Source of the DNA: Scolanthus callimorphus | Lineage: Eukaryota; Cnidaria; Anthozoa; Actiniaria; Edwardsiidae | Assembly (NCBI GenBank): GCA_033964015.1 | Contig: CM066924.1 | Location: 7,236,251 to 7,300,250 of the forward strand | Length of the DNA stretch: 64,000 bases | Reading direction: 5' to 3' | Part shown: positions 38,601 through 50,600 of the stretch, piece by piece | Numbering within the stretch: position 1 is the stretch's first letter | Layout of the letters: each line of letters opens with the position of its first letter | Made by a program: the position numbers and the translations under genes | Notes under the pieces: model-generated | What the model was told of the DNA's origin: nothing | Database searches by the model: none | Seen by the model: only the letters and a program-made list of their open reading frames with translations

Positions 38601-41600
38601 CCTATTTTTGTCCTACCCAGGCATGCATCCACCTGGCACAGGTACCCGTTTCGCAGACACTCTAGACGACTCGGTCCGCACCTTACTATCCCAGAAGCCT
38701 CATCGGCGCGTCAGTGTATCCAGCAATACAGGCATCCGGCGGAGTAGTAGCTTCGTCCTAGGGTCCAGTTTCACGGACGCGAATAGCCGTGCTGAAGACT
38801 CGATATCGGTGGATTGGGTCCAAGTTGAAGATACGATCACAGCAATGGAGGCACTGATGTATTACTGTCTAGCAGGGAAACGGTGCTGCGCGCGCATAAT
38901 CACGTGTTATAAGATTTCACAGGTAATGTAGGGGTAATCTCCAGTGTAAGAAACATTTCCTGAGGACACCTTTGTGTTTAGTTACTATTTAATCATGATT
39001 GGTTCAACCTTCGTTCTACCAAACAAAGAAAGCTTTGTGACGCAGCTGGTGAGTTGTTACACTGTAGATGAGCCTAAAGTAGTAAAAGTTGATGTTTTCC
39101 GTCGCCCCTATGGCGGTTTCAGGAACGACGGAAGAGCTGCAATTCCCTCCAATAACATTTATTGACAACAAAAATAAGCAAATAACCTGATAGTTTCCCA
39201 ATGATTAGTACTCCAAGTAAGTGCGCTGGCCGCTTAACATCACGTTTTCCAACTACAGTTGACTTTTGGGCCAAAATCTGGTAATTTAGCACAAATTTTT
39301 AGCACCAATTGAGGCCTAACATTTCAAAAATTCCGTTCGACGTGGAGCATGCTTCCATATCCGATAGATGAGTATGAAAGACCCCCAAATAAATCCCCCT
39401 CCCCTCCAATATAATTTTGCTTCCGTCGCCCCGAGGCTTATTCTGCGATGTTGTTGTTAATCTGCAGAGACGCTATTATTGTATTCTGTTTGTTCTTTCA
39501 GACGCTTGGGTTGGAATACGAAGCCGTGGTTAGCGACAAACCGTTCAACGTACTCCATTCTCTTCTTGTCTCGGTATTCGATACTCGCTACAAACTCGCC
39601 GATAGCTATATCAAAGCTTTTGATCTCAGCCCAGTAGAGGTAAAACCCAGCACAGCTCACATGCCCTCCAATAACTCACCAATATAATTCATCAAGCTTG
39701 CATATTGTATCCTTTTTGCAGGTTGTTGGCTTTCTTACGGACGTTATTCGGCATTCTCTACGTGTTTACACAGGAGAAGGTACGTTCTGAAAACCCTTTC
39801 CCTCAGCCCATGCCTTAAGGTCTCGGTAATGGTAACATTTTAAACATCCATAATCTGACTTTTTTCATGAAATTTATTTGATAGAGTCCTAAAGTATATT
39901 TCTAGAACCTCAAATGACGCGTTACTGTTTTCTGAGGCTTCGATAACCCGTTATTTTGTATTGCCCGCCACTCATTTTCTGTAATTTAACTTTACACGCC
40001 TTTTTGTAGTGCTTAAATTTTAGGTCAAATTTCCACCTTCGCGAAACTCCTGACTTCGCACGATTTAAGATATCGGCGTCAATAAATGATAACACCTAAA
40101 AACCCGTGCGAGAACATTGTTATTTTTTTACTCGGAAAAGTTTTTATGATAAATTTTGCTGCCATGAATTGAAAAAAATGAGACTTTTAACTAAAAAAAT
40201 ACAAGGGTTTGTGTGGACGATCTTAGCCTAACATGATCCAGGTTCCAGGTTCTTGTTCGCGAGTTTTACTGCATTATGCGAATTTTCATTACTCGTGTGC
40301 AAAACATAGAAACTCATAATCAATTATTTCGACAGGGCCGATTTTATCATTCTTTTGTAATTGTTTATCTTACATATCGGTTTTCTGAAATAAAGGGTAA
40401 TTTTTTGCCAGAAAGAAGAGTATCATTCCAGCAAGAATCATTCATGGCCTCCGTAAAGCTATAACATGAAAACAATCTGTAACTAAGTAATATCTGGAAT
40501 TAGACGTCTGCTTTCTGTGTCCGCATTCTATGTTTTTAGGTATTTTGGCCCTCTAGATTGCTTTGTTTTACAATAAAAATAGATAGAAAGCCTGATAATG
40601 AAACAGGAAAGTTTCTTACTTCGTCGGTCCTTGTTAAATAATTTTCTATAAATTTTCAGAACTCTCTACGTCAGGTGACGAGCTTATCTTTAATGCCGCT
40701 CCATCTTGTGATGACGTCATTCAAGTGATCCGTCTGTGCTCAGACCAGTCGTTGCTAGGCAGCCGACTGATGGAGACGGCTGTGAATTTGGCTAACGAGC
40801 GCGTATCGGGAGAACCAAGCAACAAAGGTACCATTCGTTAACGTGTCTTTGGAGATCCTTTCTCGAAAGGCAAACCATAGGAACGAGTTATTTTGAGGGT
40901 GTGTCATGTGACTCGTTCACTCCACTTGTATAAGGAAAGCGGTCAAAAGATTTGTACTCGAATGGAATCCGATTTTATCACGGGAGGTGGTAGGTCCCGG
41001 GTTGTACCTACCCACCCGTTTATTCAATGCCCATTTTCTCCATGCTCAAGTAAGGGATGTTGGATGTTATTGCATGGATATGTTGCTCTCGCTATAAAGA
41101 AGACGGTGCTGAGCCAATCCTTTGTATTTATTTATTATTGTACGAGATATTCGCAGTTAAAAATGCCTAAAGGAAGGTTGGCTGCGGCATACACCACCCC
41201 ACAGGGTCCCATTTGAATACAGATGTTTTGTCCACATCCTTATTCTAATCCAGTACGGTTGGCACGTTAGCATTATGTTGATAAAGTCGACAAAGACTGA
41301 ATAGTGCTATATGAAAAATCCCGGACCATAGCTGGACGGCAACCGAGAAGGTAAAACTTGATTTTAATTTCAAAAGAAACTAACTAGAAAGCAAGTTGGG
41401 TGCAACAAGTGGGTCAGATGTTTTCTTTGACTCGATATTGTGTCAGCTTGTTATGAATGCTTCTGTTTATTTCTGCGTGTATCAGCGTTAAGCCTGGAGG
41501 TGGAGCTGTTGGTGCGCGCGCATGAGTGCCACACCATGGCATGCAACATGGAGGGTATAGCAAGCGTGCTCAAGAGCGGAAAACGGCTGACCACGGCACT

Positions 41601-44600
41601 CGCGGACGCGCAAGAATATCGGCTAATGGTGAGCATTATACGAGGAATCTGCTTAGAAGCAACAGTCCAGTTTCGAATTCTCTACTCTACCGCTGAATAG
41701 GCATCGGCGGCGCATAAATACAGTGGAAGCCTCGGTTTGAAGTAGAAAAAGTTGTGAATACCGACGAGAAACTGATGAAGCTTGAATGGAGACAATAGAC
41801 AAAACTTTTTGGACTCGTTGGTATTCGCAACTTTCGGGTTCAAATCGAGGCTCCCACTGTATTTATGCGCCGTTGATGCCTATTCAGCGGTAGAGTAGAG
41901 AATTCGAAACTGAACTATTATTGGATGAGTTTTTTGTGATATCCAGAATAAACAATATCGAGACCTGGTTCCACTTGGTGAGTCATTGTTTATTCCGAAT
42001 TCAATAATTGTTTTATTATACATTGATTCACTAAAAATACTTTTGCGATGATCAAGTTAGCTTTTCTGTCAAGCAGTTTCTTTTACACAAGCGCCTTGTT
42101 AAATAGTCCCATGATGCTCTAGTTCCATAATGCATTGCGCGCGTAGAATCAGAATCAGCTAGCTGATTCTTCAAGAATGTAATGTAATGTAGGCACTTGT
42201 ATACCGCAAATTATCATATGAATATGTTCAAGCGGTTTACAGATGTGGACATGTCTGATCCCTAAGATGCGGACTGCGATTTATACAATGCAGTTTACAA
42301 TCATGAGTGGTTGTTAGATTACATTCTGTGGTGAGCACTGTGATTGTTTAACGTCCCTCGCATAGTGGTTAAGTGTAGTGGGCTGAGAGACGGGACCTCG
42401 GTTTTATTGTCTCATCCGAAAGACGTGAAACACAGGAGAAATGACGAATCACTTCAACCCACGATGGACACAAGGTTCGAAACAGCAGAGAAAAATCCCA
42501 ACTGCCCCGACTGGGATTCGAACCCGGTGCACAGAGGTGAGAGGCAAACGCTTTACACGCTGCGCCACCCGTGCTTCACTGCAAACAAGACCCTCAATGT
42601 GCGTGATTCCCAAAGTAAAGCGCGCACTCTTAGCCAATCAGAATCGAGATAGTGAGTACAATGTATAATAATTACTGGTATATGAAATACAAAAATGGAC
42701 GCAGTATGTGATTTTTTGTTTGTTTATTTATTTGTTTGTTTTGCCTGTTTGATTGATTGTTTGTTTGTTTGTTTGTTATGTCATTCAGTAGCAAAAATAT
42801 TTGGGCACATTTTGTTGTTCTCGTAATTATACTAAAATGCTGACTATTCATTGTCTATTCCAGGTTCGCCTGCTGACGGGAGTTGGTCGCTTTAGGGAGA
42901 TGTCCTACATATTTGACACGTTAATGAGGCACCATCATTTTGAACTGCTGTGCCAGAAAGGCATTGATAAGGTGAATACACCCTCCCTCTTCCCCTCTCC
43001 CATTGTCGATTCGACGTTGATGAGCACTAGGTTCTTGCAAGAAAGTTGTAACCATTAGAAAGATGTGATGACCCCTTTCTTACATTTTAATTACAGTAAA
43101 AACCCGTGTATAAGAAGAAAAAAAGGACCTAGAATTTTAGCCTAAAACAGCCTCTTATTTGATTTGAAAATACAAGGAAACATCGGGGCTCACATGGTCA
43201 GGTTCTTATATGCGGGTTTTTACTATAATTTGATGCATGTTTACTTGAGGTGTGTTCCAAAAAATAAAGTCTGATACTGTAGCAGATGTTGCTGCAAAAA
43301 GAAGTGTCCTACAAGTTTTGTTATTTAGGACGAGAGGCGAGACTCGTCCTAACAGAAACCTATAAGTGAGTTGAAACGTGTAACAGTCAAACATCTCTTT
43401 GATAACAAGCGTGACCACATTCAAACATGTCAAGGTACAAATCTTGACCATATTTGGAGGCCGGTTTCAACGATCGAAATCGCGAGAGCCAATCGGAAGT
43501 GTGCTAAATGCACACGAAATTAGTTCTCAACGTCAGCATGCGCGCGCGCTTTTAAACCAACGGCAAACTGGTGGAATGCGCGCGCGATTATAGGCAACGA
43601 AACGTGCTTATTTTAGCAGAATCTTTAACTTTGTCATGGTAAAAAACAAATTGAGTGAGGTTTGATGTTGTCTGGACTCGTATTTACCACTTTTCTCGCT
43701 TTCCCTAGCCAAATACACGGATTTGTAAAACACAGCGAAACACCACCCATTATTTCCTCGCTTTTGATTGGCTTTTGCGCTTTTCATTGTTTCCCAAATA
43801 TGGTTAAGATTTGTACCTACCATTTGAATGTGGTCACGCTTGGTACGCTGTTACACGTTTCAACTCACTTATATGTTTCTGGTCCTAAGCAATATGTTAC
43901 AATTGTTGTCCACTTCTGTTTGTTGCATTTCAAATGGTTTCTGTCGTGGCTTTCAGGCCCGTAGCTCGCTTGCTTTGAGGGGGTTCGCTGTCCTCAGTTT
44001 TTTCGTAAAAAACTGTATATGGCAAATTTATAGGATTTTGCTTTGTTTCCTACCTGTTTTGTGACCAAAATCTGATTTTTCTAGCCCCAATGATGGTTCG
44101 TTGTCCTCCGGGTTTTTTTTTTTTCTTTTTTCAGAAAACAAAAACCCTGTACAAACCAAATTTATAGCATTTGGTGCTCCTTCCTACCTATTTTGTGACC
44201 AAAAACCTGATTTTTCTAGATGTTTCTATTTTTTCTAGCATGGACAACACATGGAATTCCTGCAGAAACCCATCCATGGGAAAAGCTGAATTTCCCAAGC
44301 CAAATGCATGGGAAGTGTTCGAATTCACATGGAAATTGAGCTTTTCCCATGGATGGGTTACTGCAGAAATTCCTAGTGCAAGGCCCTAGATTTATCGTTG
44401 ACAAATTTAATTTTGGTCTGTTGTTTACACAGGAAAACAAGCTGAAGGTAGCCCTGCTTGAGTACCTCAAGCGCTGTCACCCTGGCGACCATGAGAAATA
44501 TTCCATGGTAGCCGTGCATTTTAACATGTTCCGAGAGATAGCTGACACGTGGAGGAAATCAGCGACCACTCAGCTGCACGAGCTACGAGATCAACAAATT

Positions 44601-47600
44601 GGTAATCTAAGGTTTTTTGGAGGAAATATGCGAGGAATGTTTGTCCTTTTTCTGACAATCAAAAAGATATTACATAAAACCGTGAACGCGTGAAACGAAG
44701 GCAGGAACAAATGGTTTGCAGTACATCTAACAATGCAAATGCACACTAGAAGCAAACAGTGGCTGGTTGTGAGCTTGAGAGAAGACGATAACTGAAATGC
44801 TGATAATATATTTCCCTTGTCCATTCCCCTTCGTCCGAGGCTACTGTTTTTTTTTTTTTCAGCTGGCAAGCCTGAGTTACAGTCCAAACTGAACAACATC
44901 ATGCGATCGTTCTGCTACGCCTCTGACTACTTTACCAAGGTAATTATTACAAGGCACACAGTATTAAAGGAACATACGCACCCTGCCCATAGAGCAGATT
45001 TCGTATGACTGTGAAAAGTACCGTGACACGGCGCGGTACGTCACGGTCGCGGAGCGGTACAACTTTGTCGCGGAACTTTTCACAGTCATGCGAAATCTGC
45101 TCTAATTCCGTGCGTTGTTATTATTACATACGGGACTGCATACACGGTTGTCTGTGAGAGAGCGTCTCGGTGCATAGCATAACGATTTCTCTAAGTCACA
45201 GCGCGCTTCAACTTTATCTATACTATTATAATCGGGTTGTCTGCGCAAACGTTTCTGATTGGCTAAATCGTTCGCACTCACTCCGCTTAGGCCCGAAGCT
45301 ATGTCGCCAAAAGAAGTTCACAAACCCACAAGGTGGAAATCTCGAGAGTGAGCGTGTTTTGGTTGGAAAAAATTCACCCTGGGCTAAGTTCTAATTCAAG
45401 CGATTTCTTAAGCGAGGGACTAAGCTGCCATCGCCGCCATTTTGAAATCTCCCACAGAAACTGAAAAAGAACTCTGTTCGCACAGCCGAAAGCACCATAG
45501 CCATTCAGACCTAAATGGTACTGTCAGGAATGTGCAAGGAAAATGGTTATTCGAAAGCTTTGAGTTGAGAAATGTTTCATTCAGCTTGAACAAACGTACA
45601 CCAGTGCCTTGCTTTCCTGTTCGCGCGCTAAGGCGAAGAGTGACAAATTTACACAAAGCAAAGCCATGAATACTATTCTCAAAGTGTAAATCCTTACGCT
45701 GTATCGCAAAACAAAGGACACACACCCGAAGAGAAGAAGGAAATCTCTCAAGTGGGCGTGTTTTTGTTGGAAAAGATTCACTTGGCTAAGTTCTAATTCA
45801 AGCGATTTTTTCAGCGAGGGACAAAGCCGCCATCGCGGCCATGTTGAAATCTCCCACATAAACTAAAAATGAACTCATTTCCCTCAGCCGAAAGCACCAT
45901 AGACATTCAAAACTAAGTGGTTCTATTACAGATTACTTACTGTTATGTGCAGGGATAATTTTAATTCGAAAGATTTGAGCTGAGAAAAATTTTCATTTAT
46001 GTTTGAACAAACTTACTCCACTGTCACTGCCTACAGAGCGCACGCCATGAATGAAATTCTCTAAAAAAAACCTATGATAACTAAAAATTTCTTAGAACAA
46101 TTTTACTTTACCTGTTTTCTTCTCTTCCCTTACTGAGATATAATAAGCATACTAAAAATCCCGAAGTCAAATGGGTTTTCTGTGTAATAGGCTTGCGTTT
46201 TCAATTTAAGCGGGTTCTTCGGACTTAGACAGATTTGAGAGCCGTACTGACTCACACGACACACGTGCGTCATTTTCTCCACCAAATCAGGGAGACCAGT
46301 GCAAAACATACAAAAAAGGCTCTGGGGCTCACTTCATTTATTTCGGCATGCGGCAGGGGGTCTTTCTTGAATAGACTAGACGAAATATCAGAAAATTGTA
46401 ATATTTAAGGCGCATAAGGCATTTTTTAGTAAAAGCTGGCAACAAGAGTTTTCTTATGTAATTTTTCACGCTGAATCCGAATTTTCTTGTTGCCGTCCCT
46501 GATTTTGCGTTTTAATGGGTGAAAATGACGTCATCATGATTGACAGCTGTTCGCGAACCCCTTAAAATATTTTTGTCGCTATATTTCAAATTCGAACGAA
46601 TATTTAACTTGAACAGGATAGTTTAGAATGTTTTAAACGAGAAAGTGTCGTATTATTCGGATATGGCGCTGCTGTGATAATCAAAATGGCGGATCCAAGA
46701 TAGCCGCCATATCGTCAAATTTGATTTTTAGAAACTATCAGTCTGGTAGTCAAAAAGGCATGGAAATAAACAGCTGACAATGAATTCAAGGTATCACAGT
46801 ATGAACTGCAGTGCTGCTGGTCGAATGAAGCCATATTAAATATATAAAAGGCAAATCAATATTAAAAAAGGTGAATCAGATTCACCGCCGCTTGATTTTA
46901 CGATCTAAACGATATCCCCATTTTTCGATGATCATCCTTGGTCCCGGCAACAAAACTGTGCCTTTGAAGTCCTTATATAAAGAGCTCGGTCACTACGATC
47001 ATGCAATCTGCTGCCCCCGTGGCATAATCGAAAAATCGCGGAAACCTCAGGACCAGCAGGAAACCTCAAAAGGAAACCTCAGACAAGAAAGGGGTTGGAA
47101 TAGGAGAAGGCTTTCAGACATAGAGAGGAAAGCTACTCCGAGGACGAATTTTAGTCTTACATTCGGCACTTTTGCTTATAAGTTCAAAGTTGCCACCACC
47201 AGGCTATAAAAAATACGGAAAAGGCTGGAGCAACGCCTAAATTGTCATAGAGTGATTTCCACCTTTATCCTTGCTTATTTGTTATTATTATTATTCCTGT
47301 GCGTGTCAGAGGAATATTCTGCATGCATTTAAAACAATAGTCGTAGAAGTATTTGACTCAGTGATAGGCTTTGAAATCAATAGTCAAAGTGAGAACTTTT
47401 ACAGTAGAACGACTAACTTTGTGGATTGCGCTTCCTACCTAAATTCACCTAACGACAATCATATATTTGCCTATATAGTATTCTCTTTCCGCCATAATCG
47501 TCTGTTGCTATTTTTTGTGTATTGCAAAATCGTTTAAGTTTTTGTCTTTTATTTTTTTTAAGTTTAGCCTTTGAACGTGATGGCCTCAAACAATTGCCAG

Positions 47601-50600
47601 ATATCCAAAATGGCGGCACGGCGGCCATCTTGGATCCGCCATTTTGGATGAAGTTCTACGCCCATCAAGCACCCTATCCCATAATATAGATACATTTTTT
47701 TGAATACCGCATTGCCACTTATCCATTTGAATTTCACTGGCCGTTAAAATTTGAAAAGAAAAATCGGCGAAAAATTCATTGTAGAGGTTTGTGTGACAGC
47801 TGTCAATCATGACGTCATTTCACCTCTTAAAATGCAAAATTGGCGTTGGCAACAAAAAATTCGGATACAGCGTAAAATTTTGTATAAGATGGCACTTGTT
47901 CCAGCTTTTACTTAAAATGCCTCATGAAGTACGATTTTCCGAAATTTCGTCTAGTCTAGAAGGGAGGTCATTAGTAATGTAAATGAGCAGTTTATGGAAG
48001 GGAGAACTCAAGTTGAGTCTTCTAGCGTCACGAAGTGACGGGCTGTTTTCTTGTAATACTTAATTTGGAGCGTTTTGACAGCTGCTCTGGCGTTTCAAAT
48101 GCAGATAAAACGCAACCAAGTTTGAAGAGAAAGTGCTATGCACAATTGTCGTACAAATCCTATTCAGTTCACTAAATGGTGCGATGGAAATTGTTGCTTT
48201 GTGCATGTCGACCATTTTTGGAACCCCTTTAAAATGGCGGATATCTGACGGTGTTTGCTTTCGCCTTTCCTTGCTAAACAGGAGGGTTGTCTCTTACACG
48301 CCCAGCAGTGCCTCAAGCAAGCCAGGCTGGTCCAGCTCCAGATTCATCTTCTTCCGTCCGGTGTCCGGGTCATCAATTTAGACGAGAGCAGCCTAAAGAA
48401 ATTCCTAAAGCATCACACACACTTCTTTGAGGTAGATTAGATTCCAATTTTGACAACTGCTGTCTCGCTTTCAAGTAATGTTTGGCTTCAACTTTTCCAT
48501 CTAGTAACACGGAGTAACACAGCTGCGAGCGGAAAAGGGTTAACATAACAACCTTAGAATGGTTGGAACGTTAGATAGTCCAACGAATTTAGTCCAACGT
48601 ATTTTGTTTATTTATTTATTCGTTTTGTTTTGTACTGTTTTTTTTTTTCGTCTCCCATATCCCGTTAGCACCAGGCAAATAGTGACTGATAAAAATCCAG
48701 TCGGATAATGTCCCAAAACTCGAGCGGATAAAGGATAGCATCAGATTTGGGCATCGAGTACCCCTCTCTAGGCCTCCTTTTTTCACAGGCTAGACAAAGA
48801 TCAGTTCTGAATATCAATGTAGGACAGTGAATAGAACATCATTGGAAATTTTCAAATTTATATTGCTCGAATTGTAAGCGTGTGGTGCGTTGCTCAATTT
48901 AGAAGAAACATGTGAGCTAATTAACCATTATCCTGCGAGATTGCGCAGAATATCGTCTGATACTTAAAATCAGACGATATTCTGCAAAATCGAGCAGGAT
49001 AATGGTTTTATTATTCAGCACATCGATAGCACAAAAACCCCGGAAAAAATTACTTTTGTGTATTATTTACGAGCTCAAAATATCATATTTTCCTCAGATA
49101 TCGCAGGATAGCTGTCTTGTACAGAAGACAGCTATTGGCGTTCCAATGACCATATTTGGGCAGTGCATCGATGTGCTGAATAATAATGAGTGTTTTGCCC
49201 CAGCTGCAACTAGCATCAAAAATGTTAGAGTTATGTCATATGATTGTGTCTTGACCACAGATATACAACGGCAACTACTGTTTTCGTTTCCAAATTGTTC
49301 TTACCGCTAATTGTTGTTATTATACATTGAACTCACTATCGCACAGCTTATTGGCCGGAAGCGCACAATCAATTCTCTATGTCGCATGAACTTGACATGC
49401 TAAATGCAATATCTGCAGCGGATATTGCATTTATCATGTCAAGTTCAAAGTCGGCTCGTTCCCATTAGCCCCTCGTTCGCGTCTTCATTTTCAATTTGAA
49501 TAAAGCCATTTGGCATCCTATCAATTTATCTTTTTTTTCTTAATGTATAATAAAACAATTATTGAATTCGGTTTTCGCATGACATCGTGAATTAGCGACG
49601 CCTCGTGCCTGGTGTTATCTGATAACACAGGCCTCGGTTTTGCGATGTCATGCTCAACCTCATCCAATAATTGCTTATTATTATTGGACAGGCTCTTCTT
49701 GTAGTTGACGCGTACGAGAAACGTGGCGCCAACTTATGGGTGGACTCTGTCTATAATCACGTGGTACTCGGAGGGGACTTCAAGTACTGGCAGGACCTCA
49801 AATCTGTCATGTCTCTCACCAGTTTGCTGTTTGTTGACGTCGCTAACAAGTGAGTGGGTTGACAAAGTGACACTTATATCGTACAATTTCAAGCTGCTGA
49901 TGTATAGAAAGAGGTAAAAAAAACGACGCGTCTGGATCCGGATTGATAATAAATATATTCATTCAGCATATTTTCCCGCCTCTGATTGGTTTTTGTCCCC
50001 GATTGGAGGAACGGTTCATTTGGTTCAGCAATCAGCAAATATGTCTAGGTGACGCGCAACGAAATGGTAAGGTGGTATGACGTCATCGAGACGTCATCGG
50101 TGACTCCCAGGTTTAGAAAAGGTATCAAACTGACTGGGAGCTCCGCTTTTAGGCACTGCCTATCACTATATTTAATCATTTGTAGAAACGCAGTGATGAA
50201 ATGTTTCAACGTCTTACTTCCATGGTATGTTGGACGTCCAAATCAAGAAAGTTTGATTTTTTTGTGCGCTCCTTATTTGTTTCAAAACTAATATGAAGTT
50301 GTACATTGGTCTTGAAAATTTATGATTTGATGACCATGTAGAACTCTAGTGACGTCAGCCGTTCGATAAATGTCATCCGCGGTTCTATATCTGGGATTTT
50401 ACCAGGAATAGAGTCCTAAAGTGATGACGTCACAAAAAAAACTTTCGATTTAATCAATAGCTCAGTTCATAAGGTTTTGAACTGTATCTAAAATACCGTG
50501 ATTTGTTAAAGATAATGTATATTCAGCGGGCCATATCTTGGTCTCGTTTCAACCGACTCACCTCAATTTGTGCATGCTACATTTTTTGGAGTTGCTCTTC

